Counted from the first letter of the stretch, positions 26,257-35,000 are shown. The stretch is 64,000 nt of DNA from Hyphomonadaceae bacterium (GCA_022844475.1 JALHLR010000002.1:1-64000); one strand, 5' to 3'. Notes: generated by a model from the letters alone, not told the origin. Program-made: numbers and translations.

Positions 26257-27561
26257 TCACCCGCTGGGATCGTCATCCACCGGCTCGGCCTTGCGGACCA
26301 GCACCTTGTCGACACGGCGACCGTCCATGTCGACAACCTCGAAAGTCAGCATGCCCTGCTCGATCTTGTCGCCTTCCTTCGGCACCGCGCGCATCAGGTG
26401 CATCACCAGACCCGCAACAGTTGAATAGCCTTCGTTGTCGTTGAGGCCCCTGACGGCCACCAGCTGCTCGAACTCATCGACCGGCGTCATGCCGTCGACC
26501 AGCCAGCTGCCATCGTCGCGCAGCACGGGCGGCGACAGGGCGTCCTCGTGATCCAGCGCATCGTCACCGGCGATCGACTCCAGCAAGTCGGTCGCCGTCA
26601 CCAGCCCAAGCACCGAACCGTACTCGTCGGACACGATCGCCATGCGGACAACATTGCCCTTCATGGCGTCCAGCAGGCGCAGAACCGGCATGGTCTCCGG
26701 CACGAAGAGCGGCGTGTGCATCACGGCGGTAAGGTCGATCTTGCCGGTCTGGGCCAGGTGCAGGAACAGCTCCTTCGCCTGCACGATGCCGACAATCTCG
26801 TCCGCGTCGCCCTTGGCCACGGGAAAGCGCGCATGGCCGCTTTCGCGGATTTCCTTGAGCAGTTCCACCCGGTCCTGCTCCGGATCCAGCCACACCATTT
26901 CGGTGCGCGGCGTCATGATGGTCTTCACCGAACGGTCACCAAGGCGCATCACGCCCTGGATCATCTCCCGCTCTTCCTCTTCGATCACGCCGGCCTTCTC
27001 GCCTTCGACGATGAGGGAATGAAGCTCCTCCTCGGTGACGTCCTCCTGCCGCGTCCGGTTCAGGCCGAAGATCGTGAGGAAGCCTTCCGTGATGAAGCGC
27101 AACAGCCAGACCAGCGGCGAGGCAGCCCGCTCAATCAGCGCCATCACCGGCGCCATTGCAGCAGCCAAAGGCTCGGGCGCGGCAAGGGCGATCCTCTTCG
27201 GGATCAACTCGCCGAGCACAAGCGACAGAAAAGTCGTGAAGACGATCACGATACCGAACGCAATCGCAGAGGCGTGAGGCTGAACCGCAGGATGCAGACC
27301 CGCCACCCACGGCGCGAGATCATCGGACAGCGACGTCGCGCTGTACGCGCCTGCGATGACGCCGATGGCCGTGATGCCGATCTGCACGGTGGACAGCAGC
27401 TTCGAGGGGTCGTCGAGTAGTTTCAGTGCGACTTTCGCGCCGACATTGCCCTTCTCAGCCATCGCCTTCAGGCGCGGCCGGCGGGATGAGACGATGGCCA
27501 TCTCCGACAGCGCGAAAACGCCGTTGAGCAGGACAAGGAAAAAAAGGATCGCGAGTTCCAT
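26257..27561 (-). CDS. CNNM/CorC-family transporter-like protein (hemolysin family)
   Basis: 434 aa. Residues 1-190 are the DUF21 membrane domain with about four helices (MELAILFFLVLLNGVFALSE, then IGITAIGVIAGAYS and FGIVIVFTTFLSLVLGELI). A CBS pair follows (MTPRTEMVWLDPEQDRVELL near 222 and VLRLLDAMKGNVVRMAIV), then a CorC_HlyC domain at the C-terminus (WLVDGMTPVDEFEQL). The inner ATG starting MELAIL is preferred because DUF21 begins there. The family is linked to Mg2+ or Co2+ efflux; haemolysis is a historical name. It converges on the ATP-grasp gene with 2 nt between stops. Confidence 0.92.
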   Translation of the reverse strand: MELAILFFLVLLNGVFALSEMAIVSSRRPRLKAMAEKGNVGAKVALKLLDDPSKLLSTVQIGITAIGVIAGAYSATSLSDDLAPWVAGLHPAVQPHASAIAFGIVIVFTTFLSLVLGELIPKRIALAAPEPLAAAMAPVMALIERAASPLVWLLRFITEGFLTIFGLNRTRQEDVTEEELHSLIVEGEKAGVIEEEEREMIQGVMRLGDRSVKTIMTPRTEMVWLDPEQDRVELLKEIRESGHARFPVAKGDADEIVGIVQAKELFLHLAQTGKIDLTAVMHTPLFVPETMPVLRLLDAMKGNVVRMAIVSDEYGSVLGLVTATDLLESIAGDDALDHEDALSPPVLRDDGSWLVDGMTPVDEFEQLVAVRGLNDNEGYSTVAGLVMHLMRAVPKEGDKIEQGMLTFEVVDMDGRRVDKVLVRKAEPVDDDPSG

Positions 27562-27765
27562 AGGCTCCGCGGCCAGGAAGGCCGTGTGCTTTCGCACGCC
27601 GCAGGGCGCGCGAGACGGACCTTTTGCGATACTTGCCGCCAGCGTTCAACAGCCTGCAATGGCCTCGGCCAGAGCTATCTAACGAAAAACTACATGAATT
27701 CAGCGGCGTGACCTCAATCTGCGAATTTCGTCTCCCACCCGCACATGTCGCCAAAACCGTTGAAA
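27562..27765. promoter_or_regulatory. divergent intergenic region, CNNM gene / S24 regulator
   Basis: No gene is seen. TTGAAA at 27760-27765 can serve as a -35 element for the S24 regulator with TATAGC (27781-27786) as a -10, spacing 15 nt, and the inverted repeat listed next falls between them. The promoter of the CNNM gene must lie on the left part. Confidence 0.35.
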
Positions 27766-27783
27766 ATAGGATATCTTTCCTAT
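27766..27783. promoter_or_regulatory. inverted repeat ATAGGA-N6-TCCTAT, candidate operator
   Basis: Perfect 6-nt arms with a 6-nt spacer, located between the candidate -35 and -10 of the S24 regulator gene and 33 nt before its likely ATG. The position suits autorepression. Pattern seen; binding inferred. Confidence 0.5.
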
Positions 27784-27815
27784 AGCTAGGCATGACGTCC
27801 TACCCGGAGCCTGTC

Positions 27816-28433
27816 ATGCAGCACACTGATATGTGGAAAGCGATCGACTCGCTGGCCGACCACCATGGCCTTTCCACCTCCGGCCTCGCCCGCCGCGCAG
27901 GGCTGGACCCCACGGCCTTCAACAAGTCCAAGCGTGTGACGCCGGACGGTTCGCCGCGCTGGCTGTCGACGGAAAGCCTGTCGAAGGCGCTGCAGGCCGT
28001 GGGCGCTTCGCTTGAAGACTTCGCCGCGCTGGCGGAGGGCCGGCAGGGCCACACCGCCCCTTTGCTGGGCTTCGCCAAGGCCGGCAGCGACGGCTATTTC
28101 GACGACGCTGGCTTTCCGACCGGGGACAATTGGGAAGAGGTCCGCTTCCCCGGCCTCGAGACCGAGAATGTCTACGCGCTCGAAATCAGCGGCGACTCGA
28201 TGGAGCCGGTCTATCGCCGAGGCGACCGCATCGTGGTCGCGCCCGGCGTCGCTGTCCGCCGCGGCGACCGCGTCGTGGTGCGCACAAGGAAAGGTGAGGT
28301 CCTCGCCAGGGTGCTCGGCCGCCAGACCGAACGCATGGTCGAGCTGATCTCCCTCAATTCCGCCGCCGACCCGCGTGAGCTTCCCCGTAACGACCTCGCC
28401 TGGATGGCGCGCATCCTGTGGGCGAGCCAGTAG
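27816..28433 (+). CDS. LexA-like S24-family HTH transcriptional regulator
   Basis: 205 aa from ATG 27816, which has an SD (CGGAG, 6-7 nt spacing); an upstream ATG at 27792 lacks one. Residues 1-60 form an XRE-type HTH (GLARRAGLDPTAFNKSKR). Residues 86-200 are an S24 peptidase-like domain: KAG at 88-90 matches the Ala-Gly self-cleavage site, and Ser128 in ISGDSMEPVYRRGD is the nucleophile. The catalytic Lys position, in the GEVxAKxL-type motif, is Arg165 (GEVLARVLGRQ). The protein may therefore not cleave itself and may be a constitutive or ligand-controlled repressor. The C-terminal ILWASQ ending is typical of alphaproteobacterial members. Confidence 0.88.
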   Translation: MQHTDMWKAIDSLADHHGLSTSGLARRAGLDPTAFNKSKRVTPDGSPRWLSTESLSKALQAVGASLEDFAALAEGRQGHTAPLLGFAKAGSDGYFDDAGFPTGDNWEEVRFPGLETENVYALEISGDSMEPVYRRGDRIVVAPGVAVRRGDRVVVRTRKGEVLARVLGRQTERMVELISLNSAADPRELPRNDLAWMARILWASQ

Positions 28434-28435
28434 CC

Positions 28436-29257
28436 TCACGCGCCAGCCAGAGCCCGCATCGCCGCCGCTGTCTCGGCGTTGGCCGGAAAGAAGGCTTCCA
28501 GGCACAGTTCCGAAAGCGTCACATCCGCAGGCGTTCCGAAGATCGTTGTCGTCGTTATGAATGACAGCAGCTGCGATCCAACCTTGAGTTCGAAGTTCAA
28601 TGCGATCGCATCGGCCTCGTTGCGCTCGCGCCGCGGCGCGGGCGGAGCGGCATAGGCAGCCAGCTCCTTCTCCAGAGCGATCAGCTTCGGATCGCACGTC
28701 GCTTCGATCTGCTGGCCCAGCCGCCAGAGCACGTGCGCCTTCCACTGGCCGAGGTTCACGATACTCTTCGCCAGCCCCCCCGGATGCAGCGACAGGCGCA
28801 GCACATTCGGCTGCCCCTCCAGCAGCGACCTGTCCTCCACCAGCGACAGAAGCGGCGCCACCGAAGCGTTCGCCATGAGCAGATTCCACCAGCGATCCAC
28901 CACCAGCGCCGGATTGGGCTCATGCCCTTTCAGCACAAGCTCAACCGCAGTACGCGCCGCGGCCATCGACGGATCCGACAACTTCCGTTCCGCGAATGCA
29001 GGCGCGAAACCCGCCGACAGGAGCACCACATTGCGCTCGCGCAGCGGCAGCTCGAGATGCTCGCAAAGTGTCTCTACCATGTCGCGCGAGGGCGACGACC
29101 GGCCGCTTTCCACGAAACTCAGATGTCTCTGCGAAACGCCCGCCTCAAGCGCCAGGTCGAGCTGGCTCATGCGCCGCCGCGCGCGCCAGTCCCGGATCAG
29201 ATCGCCCACGCGATTTGGCTGGGAGGAGGGGCGAGTGGAGACTGCCTGATGTGTCAT
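28436..29257 (-). CDS. XRE-family regulator with MmyB-like ligand-binding domain
   Basis: 273 aa. The HTH spans residues 17-72 (VGDLIRDWRARRRMSQLDLA, then GVSQRHLSFVESGRSSPSRD). The rest is the MmyB-like domain (ALVVDRWWNLLMANASVAPL, NVLRLSLHPGGLAKSIVNLG), a PAS-like fold reported to bind a fatty-acid-type ligand in this family. Convergent with the S24 regulator (2 nt between stops). A 17-bp inverted repeat lies 36 nt before its ATG and is a candidate autoregulatory site. Confidence 0.9.
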   Translation of the reverse strand: MTHQAVSTRPSSQPNRVGDLIRDWRARRRMSQLDLALEAGVSQRHLSFVESGRSSPSRDMVETLCEHLELPLRERNVVLLSAGFAPAFAERKLSDPSMAAARTAVELVLKGHEPNPALVVDRWWNLLMANASVAPLLSLVEDRSLLEGQPNVLRLSLHPGGLAKSIVNLGQWKAHVLWRLGQQIEATCDPKLIALEKELAAYAAPPAPRRERNEADAIALNFELKVGSQLLSFITTTTIFGTPADVTLSELCLEAFFPANAETAAAMRALAGA

Positions 29258-29292
29258 GCCCGGGAGAATAACCGGCGGAGCGGCTAACCTCC

Positions 29293-29309
29293 ATTACCTC
29301 CGGCGTAAT
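29293..29309. promoter_or_regulatory. inverted repeat ATTAC-N7-GTAAT upstream of the MmyB-type regulator
   Basis: 5-nt arms, 7-nt spacer, 36 nt upstream of the regulator start on the minus strand. Plausible autoregulatory operator. Seen as a repeat only; no binding evidence. Confidence 0.35.
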
Positions 29310-29371
29310 CGACGGCACTACCGGTCTCGCTCAACTTCGCCGCATCAGAACAGGCCAGGCAGGAGCGCGCC

Positions 29372-29407
29372 ATGCCCGTCCCCGCCACTTCCCACGCAGA
29401 GCTCTGA
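29372..29407 (+). CDS. possible 11-aa leader peptide upstream of yceI
   Basis: ATG 29372 has a strong SD (AGGAG at 29361-29365, 6-nt spacing) and opens an 11-codon frame MPVPATSHAEL ending at TGA 29405-29407. It is followed 26 nt later by a terminator hairpin, then yceI. The arrangement resembles a transcription attenuator. No run of one repeated amino-acid codon is present, so the sensed signal is unknown and it could be chance. Confidence 0.3.
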   Translation: MPVPATSHAEL

Positions 29408-29433
29408 CCCCTGCGACCATCCGCTCAACCTGC

Positions 29434-29463
29434 TCCCCCGGGTCTCGGGCCGGGGGATTTTTT
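29434..29463 (+). terminator. rho-independent terminator upstream of yceI
   Basis: TCCCCCGG (29434-29441), an 8-nt loop and CCGGGGGA (29450-29457), then TTTTTT. It lies 66 nt before the yceI ATG with no conventional gene on the plus strand before it. It may end a small RNA or act as a leader attenuator. Confidence 0.75.
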
Positions 29464-29528
29464 GTCGCGCCTGTCGGTTGACCGCAAACCCGGCCGTCCT
29501 CGATACACAACGCCAACAGGAGCCCGAC

Positions 29529-30239
29529 ATGAAACGCGCGCTGACCGCAACCATCGCGACCCTGCTGCTCACGACCGCCAGCTGTTCGCCAGGCGAACCC
29601 GCTCCCGCCGCAGGCGCACCTGAAACTGCTCCGGTCGAGACTGCCGCGGCCTCCGTGCCAGCCGCTCCCGACGTCTCGAAACTTCCCGCCGGCGCCTACA
29701 AGCTCGATCCCTCACACGCGACGCTCGTCTTCAAGGTCAACCATCTCGGCTTCTCGAACTACACAGCGCAGTTCCGCAAATTCACCGCCGACATGACGCT
29801 CGATCCGGCCCGCCCCGAAACCGCTACGCTGGTCGCAACTGTCGACCTAAAGTCCCTCGACATCCCAGCGCCGCCCGCCGGCTTCGTCGACGAACTCCTG
29901 AGCGATACCTGGCTCGGCGCATCGATCACGCCGCAGATGAAATTCGAATCCACCAGCGTCACGCGCACCGGCCCCGCCACCGCCGACATCGTCGGCAACC
30001 TCACGCTGAAAGGCGTGACGAAACCCGTCACCCTCCACGCCACCTTCAACGGCGGCTACGAAGGCCACCCGATGGACCCCGCGGCCCGCCTCGGCTTCTC
30101 GGCGCACGGCACGCTCAAGCGTTCCAACTTCGGCATCGACATCGGCATCCCGGCGCCAGGCTCAACAATGGGCGTGTTCGATGAGGTCACGATCGACATC
30201 GAGACTGAGTTCACGGGACCGGCGCTGGCGCCGGCATAG
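29529..30239 (+). CDS. YceI-family lipoprotein
   Basis: 236 aa. Signal peptide with lipobox TTASC near residue 18, then a low-complexity Pro/Ala spacer (to about 60). The YceI lipocalin-like barrel follows: YKLDPSHATLVFKVNHLGFS near 66, the ATLVATVDLKSLDIP strand, the GNLTLKGVTKPVTLHATF motif and the FGIDIGIPAPGSTMGVFDEV end. Family members bind polyisoprenoids or amide compounds in the periplasm. ATG 29529 is set by AGGAG at 29518-29522. Given the isoprenoid-linked operon at 38-48 kb, an isoprenoid ligand is worth considering but not shown. Confidence 0.9.
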   Translation: MKRALTATIATLLLTTASCSPGEPAPAAGAPETAPVETAAASVPAAPDVSKLPAGAYKLDPSHATLVFKVNHLGFSNYTAQFRKFTADMTLDPARPETATLVATVDLKSLDIPAPPAGFVDELLSDTWLGASITPQMKFESTSVTRTGPATADIVGNLTLKGVTKPVTLHATFNGGYEGHPMDPAARLGFSAHGTLKRSNFGIDIGIPAPGSTMGVFDEVTIDIETEFTGPALAPA

Positions 30240-30513
30240 TCTTGCAGATCACCCGTTCGGACTGCCATCAGCCGATCCATCACAATCCGCACGCGCGCCT
30301 CAGGCACGGGAATCGTCATCCTTGCCGCCGCCTCACGCAGATAGCGCGCGATTCCTCGCGCGGGGGGGCCGCCTGCAACAGCTTCACAAGCTGCCACGCA
30401 TAGCTGTCGTACTCGTCCAGCGGCACGCCGGATCCGATCGGGTCCCAGTCGACATGCAGGATGGCCCGCACCTGCTCGAAACGCGTGCGCATCAACCGGC
30501 CGCGCTGGCTCAC
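30240..30513 (-). pseudogene. frameshifted small DUF1871-like gene
   Basis: From GTG 30513, which overlaps the upstream gene stop by 4 nt (GTGA), the frame reads MSQRGRLMRTRFEQVRAI, LHVDWDPIGSG and EYDSYAWQLVKLLQAA, which matches a small bacterial family with DWDPIG and EYDSYA signatures. After a run of seven C (minus strand; plus 30362-30368) this frame degenerates and stops near 30316, while the neighbouring frame continues sensibly (GIARYLREAAARMTIPVPEA, VRIVMDRLMAV). A one-base change in the C run explains this; it could be true decay or an assembly error. The second frame has no stop before it enters the yceI 3' end, so the end is uncertain. Confidence 0.6.
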
Positions 30514-31304
30514 AGCATCGCCTGCGCCAGCCGCTGCGCCGCATCGCTATCGCCGACCAGAGCTTCCGACAGCTGCTGCGCTCGCGCCTGCATCACCTGC
30601 TCGACATGATCCGACGCCGCCGACTCCAGCGCGCGATCGAGCGCTGCACGAACCTCAGGCGTCTTGCCCTTGAGATCGAGAGCGGCGAGGGCGCGGGCGT
30701 ATTGCCAGTGCACGCCGATATCGTCCGGGGCAAGCGCCCGGGCCTTGTCATAGTGGCTCCGGCCGGACTCAGTGCTGGCGCCAAGCATCCAGGCGCCGAC
30801 GGCGCCACCGCGCCGCACAACTTCAAGATTCCACACCGCCAGAAACCCATGCGCATAGAAATTGCCGGGATCGGCCTTGAGCACGTCTTCGGCCAGCCTT
30901 TTGCCCTTCTCGCCAAAGCCGGCGCTCCATGCCGTCATCACGTCCATGTCCCGGCTCTTCAGCGACAGCGCGATGGCGAGCTGGAGCCGGCCCTCCTCAT
31001 GCTCGGGATCGAGCCGCAGGGCCGCCTCCGCGTCCCTGACCGCCCGTTCCACCACGCGCGCATCCGGGCGTGCCGAACCGGTCATGCAGTACGCCAGCAG
31101 CGCACGGGCGGCGAAAGCCAGGTCGTCCGCGCCCGCCGCCTGTTCCGCCAGCGCGGCGGCCTCCAGATAGTCGCCACGCGCATAACGCTCCGCCAGCATT
31201 GGGGACGTCGGGTGGGGGAAGGCCGGACTAACCGCGGAAAGTGCGATCGCAAGGGCGCAGAGCCCGACCGCAACACGTTTGAATGCGCCAGCTTTTTCGC
31301 GCAT
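30510..31304 (-). CDS. TPR-like exported protein
   Basis: 264 aa from the ATG giving MREKAGAFKR. Residues 8-30 form a signal peptide or anchor (VAVGLCALAIALSAVSPAF). The remainder is helix-rich with TPR-like repeats: YARGDYLEAAALAEQAAGAD, AVRDAEAALRLDPEHEEGRL, RLAEDVLKADPGNFYAHGFL and HYDKARALAPDDIGVHWQYA. Such proteins scaffold complexes in the envelope; no partner is visible. It is coupled to the frameshifted gene through a 4-nt overlap. Confidence 0.78.
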   Translation of the reverse strand: MREKAGAFKRVAVGLCALAIALSAVSPAFPHPTSPMLAERYARGDYLEAAALAEQAAGADDLAFAARALLAYCMTGSARPDARVVERAVRDAEAALRLDPEHEEGRLQLAIALSLKSRDMDVMTAWSAGFGEKGKRLAEDVLKADPGNFYAHGFLAVWNLEVVRRGGAVGAWMLGASTESGRSHYDKARALAPDDIGVHWQYARALAALDLKGKTPEVRAALDRALESAASDHVEQVMQARAQQLSEALVGDSDAAQRLAQAML

Positions 31305-31402
31305 GAAGGGATTCCCGAACCTCAAAATGCAGGATGCGCCCAGCTTCCCACTTGCGCAACGGCCCAAACTCAGGCGCTTACTGCGCGCAAGGAGCCCTGC
31401 AC

Positions 31403-31840
31403 TTGCGCCGCCTCGCCAGCCTTGCCCTGATCGCCCTCGTGGCCGCGTGCGAAGCCCCCGTGGACGACACAGCCACGCCCGCCGCCGAGTTGCCCGATAC
31501 CGACACCAATGCCTTCCGTGCCGAGGGGACAGAGGAAGAACGCGCTTATGCCGGCGAATGGGCGATCGACTCGAACGCCTGCAACAATCAGCGCGAAATC
31601 TGGACGATTGAACAGACCCGCATGGGCATGAAGCGAGAGCGTTTCTGCCATTTCGAGCGGATCAACCAGTCCGCCGGCGACAACGGACAGGTCTGGTCAG
31701 CCAGCGCACGCTGCGTCGCGCGCGGGCAGTCGAGCACGGATTTCGTCTTCTTCCGCGTGAACCCCAGCAAGCTCAAGATGCGGGTCACGATCAACGACAG
31801 CGAATCCATCGAGCTGATCCGCTGCCCCATGCGGACCTGA
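31403..31840 (+). CDS. small hypothetical lipoprotein
   Basis: Start TTG 31403 is supported by AAGGAG at 31389-31394 (8-nt spacing) and by a signal peptide beginning exactly there, with lipobox LVAAC (Cys16). The mature part is 130 aa with WAIDSNACNNQREIWTIEQT, a Cys pair and an RCVARGQSSTDFVFFRV strand, possibly a small beta-barrel. 145 aa in total, family not recognised. Divergent from the TPR gene. It converges on lysS with 2 nt between stops. Confidence 0.75.
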   Translation: MRRLASLALIALVAACEAPVDDTATPAAELPDTDTNAFRAEGTEEERAYAGEWAIDSNACNNQREIWTIEQTRMGMKRERFCHFERINQSAGDNGQVWSASARCVARGQSSTDFVFFRVNPSKLKMRVTINDSESIELIRCPMRT

Positions 31841-31842
31841 GC

Positions 31843-33438
31843 CTAGCCTCGCGCCAGCGACTCCCGGATCAATTTCGCCGACTCCTTCACGCCATACAGC
31901 GCGACAAAGCCGCCAAAGCGTGGGCCCTGCGACTGACCGAGGCAGACCTCATAGATCGCGGTGAACCACGTACGCAGCGGCTCGAACTGCCGCTCCGTCC
32001 CGACAGCAAACACCATGGTCTGCAGGCTCTCGCCATCCAGCGGTCCGTCCCAGCTTTCGAGACGGGACGCGAGGTCCTCCAGCGCCGCGCGCTCCTTCTC
32101 ATCAGGTGCACGATACTTTTTTTGCGGCCTTACGAAGTCCGCATAGTATTTCAGCGCATAACCGACGAGATGGTCCAGCAACGGCTCGGTTTGCGGTGAG
32201 GCATCAGGCGCTTCGCGGCGGATGAAGCCCCAAAGAACATCCTTGTTGGACGCATTGGCCGCCGAGACGAGGTTCAGCAGCATCGCGAAGGACACAGGCG
32301 ACGATTTCGCCGGCGGCGCGCCGCCATGTATGTGCCATGCCGGATTTTCCAGCTGCTGCTCCGGCGTCTGTTTCCCATAAGCGTCGAGGAACTGCAGATA
32401 CTCGTCGACGGTCTTGGGGATGACGTCAAAGTGGAGCTTCTTGGCGGTGCGCGGCTTCTGAAACTGATACAGTGAGAGGCTTTCCTCAGGCGCGTAGGCC
32501 AGCCACTGCTCGACCGAGATGCCGTTCCCCTTGGTCTTCGAAATCTTCTCGCCCTTCTCGTCGAGAAACAGCTCGTAGACGTAGTGCAGCGGCGCGGGGA
32601 CGCCGAGGATCTCGCAGATCCGGTCATATACCCCCATATTCGCCTGGTGGTCCTTGCCGAACATTTCGAAGTCGACGCCAAGAGCCGCCCAGCGCATGCC
32701 GAAGTCCGGCTTCCACTGCAGCTTCACATGGCCGCCCGTGACGGGGACGGTCGTGTCCTCGCCATTCTCATCGACGAAGGTCACCGTGCCCGCCTTGGCG
32801 TCCACGGCCTTCATGGGCACGTAGAGCACGCGCCCCGTCGTCGGCGAGATCGGCAGGAATGGCGAGTATGTTTCCCTCCGCTCGTCGCCCAGCGTCGGCA
32901 GCATCACCTTCATGATCTGATCGTACTTCTCCGCCGCGCGCACCAGCATCGCGTCGAACCGGCCGGACTTGTACAGCGTCGTCGCCGATGCGAACTCGTA
33001 CTCGAAGCCAAAACTGTCGAGGAAGGCGCGCAGCCGCGCATTCATGTGCGCGCCATAGCTTTCGTGCGTCCCGAATGGGTCGGGCACGGACGTCAGCGGC
33101 TTCTGCATGTATTCCCTGAGCGCTTCAGGATTCGGCACCGTGTCCGGAACCTTGCGCATGCCGTCCATGTCGTCCGACACGCAGATCAGCCGCGTCTTGT
33201 ACGCGCCGCCCATCAGCGCCTCGAACGCGCGTCGTACCATGGTCGTGCGCACCACTTCACCGAACGTGCCGATGTGCGGCAGGCCCGAAGGGCCATAGCC
33301 TGTCTCGAAGATCACCGGCGCATCCTTGGGACGCCCGGCCTTCTCCAGCTTCTCGATCCGCGCCTTGAGCTCGCGCGCGAGCTCAAACGGCCAGGCCTTG
33401 GCGGCTTCTGCGATGGCTGCGACAGACGCGGTGGACAT
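31843..33438 (-). CDS. lysS: lysyl-tRNA synthetase, class I
   Basis: Charges tRNA-Lys with lysine. This is the class I (archaeal-type) form, not the class II enzyme of Escherichia coli: the HIGH motif appears as LPHIG (53-57) and KMSKS as KISKTKGN (298-305), both Rossmann-fold class I signatures. Residues 200-220 carry family-typical insertions and the C-terminal 150 residues the helical anticodon-binding domain. Class I LysRS is common in alphaproteobacteria. Length 531 aa is normal. Confidence 0.95.
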   Translation of the reverse strand: MSTASVAAIAEAAKAWPFELARELKARIEKLEKAGRPKDAPVIFETGYGPSGLPHIGTFGEVVRTTMVRRAFEALMGGAYKTRLICVSDDMDGMRKVPDTVPNPEALREYMQKPLTSVPDPFGTHESYGAHMNARLRAFLDSFGFEYEFASATTLYKSGRFDAMLVRAAEKYDQIMKVMLPTLGDERRETYSPFLPISPTTGRVLYVPMKAVDAKAGTVTFVDENGEDTTVPVTGGHVKLQWKPDFGMRWAALGVDFEMFGKDHQANMGVYDRICEILGVPAPLHYVYELFLDEKGEKISKTKGNGISVEQWLAYAPEESLSLYQFQKPRTAKKLHFDVIPKTVDEYLQFLDAYGKQTPEQQLENPAWHIHGGAPPAKSSPVSFAMLLNLVSAANASNKDVLWGFIRREAPDASPQTEPLLDHLVGYALKYYADFVRPQKKYRAPDEKERAALEDLASRLESWDGPLDGESLQTMVFAVGTERQFEPLRTWFTAIYEVCLGQSQGPRFGGFVALYGVKESAKLIRESLARG

Positions 33439-33464
33439 TTTGGGGCGACTCCTGACCGCCCCGC

Positions 33465-34220
33465 CTATGCGCGGCGGCGGGCAGGGTCAAGCACAGGCTG
33501 CCGGACGCCATCCGGCGCCAGACTGTCCCGCCCCGCGAGGTAAACGCCGTCGCGTCCGATGACGCCAGCGAAGAGGTCCGTCGGGAACAAGGACGTGAAC
33601 GCCGCATCCAGCACATTCAGCCCGCCCGTCAGCGCGCCATAGGCCGGCATCACGAGCCGCGCTCCGTCCGTCGCGAAACAGCGCCCGCGCACGGATCGTC
33701 CACTCCGGCCGACCACGCGTGCGCATGGATGCAGGTGTCCGGCGACCTCTCCAGCAACATCGCCCTCAGAGGGGATGTGCCGAAACGTCAGCGGCCCGAT
33801 CGTCGCCTCGACAGCCGCGCGCCCGCCAAGGTCTTCGGGCGGATTTGGATCGTGATTGCCCTCTATCCAGACCCAGTCGCACGCCCCTGTCATGCGGCGC
33901 AGGCTCGCGACATCATCCGCCGCCATGCGTGGCCGCGCCCGCCGATCGTGGAAACTGTCGCCCAGCGAGATCACCGTCCGGGGCGAGAAGACCTGCATCA
34001 ACCGTCCGACACGCGCCAATGTCTCGCGCGTGTCATAGGGCGGAAGCATCTGTCCACGCGCCGCATAGGATGACGCCTTCTCGAAATGCAGGTCGGACAC
34101 AACCAGGACCCCCGGCTCCTCCCACCAGAGGGCGCCGCATGCCAGGGCGCGCACCCGCTGGCCAGCGAGCACAAGCACGAGACCTGAGGTTTCTGCGGGG
34201 CTTGTCAGTCTGGGCAGCAT
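33465..34220 (-). CDS. pdeM: PdeM/MPE-type ligase-associated metallophosphoesterase
   Basis: Mn-dependent calcineurin-like nuclease of the repair set in which it acts with a helicase, exonuclease and ATP-dependent ligase (MPE of Pseudomonas putida is a single-strand DNA endonuclease). Metal motifs in order: VVSDLHFEK (D-x-H), [12 protein letters not shown] (G-D), [10 protein letters not shown] (GNHD), and [10 protein letters not shown] (G-H-x-H). 251 aa. The helicase lies about 0.8 kb away on the same strand, with two plus-strand lipoprotein genes between them; the exonuclease and ligase are at 49 and 55.5 kb. Confidence 0.9.
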   Translation of the reverse strand: MLPRLTSPAETSGLVLVLAGQRVRALACGALWWEEPGVLVVSDLHFEKASSYAARGQMLPPYDTRETLARVGRLMQVFSPRTVISLGDSFHDRRARPRMAADDVASLRRMTGACDWVWIEGNHDPNPPEDLGGRAAVEATIGPLTFRHIPSEGDVAGEVAGHLHPCARVVGRSGRSVRGRCFATDGARLVMPAYGALTGGLNVLDAAFTSLFPTDLFAGVIGRDGVYLAGRDSLAPDGVRQPVLDPARRRA

Positions 34221-34332
34221 GCGCGGGACCCTGTCGCCGGTCGGCCGCTACGTCAACTGGACACGCAGTCTTCAACTGCCAGGGCATCCCACTTCCGGCG
34301 AATGTGCTAGAGTCGATCTCGCGAACACGGGG

Positions 34333-34626
34333 ATGAACATGCGCTCCTTCATCTGTCTCTTCATCATGGTCGCGGCGACCGCGGCATCCGGATGCAGCAC
34401 TGTCCCGCATGTCACCCGCGAGCGAACGACAATGAGCGTCGCCGACATTGAGGCCGAGGGTCTTGTCTGTCGCAAGGACCGCCAGCCAGACACCAACATC
34501 CCGCGCACGATCTGCGCGTCGGAAGAGGCATGGGCCGCGTTCGACGAACGCCGCCGCCATGAGACCGACGACCTGCTGGCCGAAGGCCGGAAGGCCACGA
34601 ATGGTGGATGGTTCCAGCGGGACTGA
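34333..34626 (+). CDS. small lipoprotein with C-x(n)-PR-x-x-C-x-x-x-x-x-W motif
   Basis: 97 aa from ATG 34333 (another ATG at 34339). Signal peptide with lipobox ASGC. The mature part has LVCRKDRQPDTNIPRTICAS followed by EEAWAAFDERRR, where the two Cys probably form a disulfide. Same motif as the next gene, so the two are paralogues. Function unknown; sits between pdeM and the helicase gene on the opposite strand. Confidence 0.75.
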   Translation: MNMRSFICLFIMVAATAASGCSTVPHVTRERTTMSVADIEAEGLVCRKDRQPDTNIPRTICASEEAWAAFDERRRHETDDLLAEGRKATNGGWFQRD

Positions 34627-34694
34627 CATTCAGCAGATCAGAGCTCTCCCGTTCGCGACGCCTGCCGCAGCGGCGTTGATGCTGAAACCGGGCG

Positions 34695-35000
34695 ATGCTA
34701 TCGACGCGTCATCGCGCTCCGGATGGGACAACCAAATTGCGTACAGCGCTCGCCACAACTCTCCTTGCAATCTCGGTCACCCTGGCCGGATGCGCCTCAG
34801 CGCCTGCCGGACAGCAAGTCGCATCGGCAGAAGCGCAGCCAGGTGAGGCCGCTTCCAGCGACAGAAGCTGCCGGACCGTACGCGTCACCGGATCAACCCT
34901 GCCGAGGCGGGTATGCAAGACCGCGGCGGAGTGGGAACGGTATGACGCAGATTTCGCCAACTCCGACGCTTCCTATCGGACCGACCCGCAGTTTCAGTAG
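34695..35000 (+). CDS. small lipoprotein, paralogue of the preceding one
   Basis: Signal peptide with lipobox TLAGC. The start is ambiguous: ATG 34695, or TTG 34737 which begins directly at the signal peptide (MRTALATTLLAISV). The mature part shares the motif SCRTVRVTGSTLPRRVCKTA then AEWERYDADF, matching the neighbour at the two Cys, the PR pair and the Trp. A small exported family of unknown role, common in alphaproteobacteria as I recall. 101 aa from the longer start. Confidence 0.72.
   Translation: MLSTRHRAPDGTTKLRTALATTLLAISVTLAGCASAPAGQQVASAEAQPGEAASSDRSCRTVRVTGSTLPRRVCKTAAEWERYDADFANSDASYRTDPQFQ

Noticed and set aside
26257-27561. Hemolysin function for the CorC/CNNM-type protein
   Set aside because: The name is historical; the DUF21, CBS and CorC_HlyC layout points to a metal-efflux-related membrane protein, and no toxin feature is seen.
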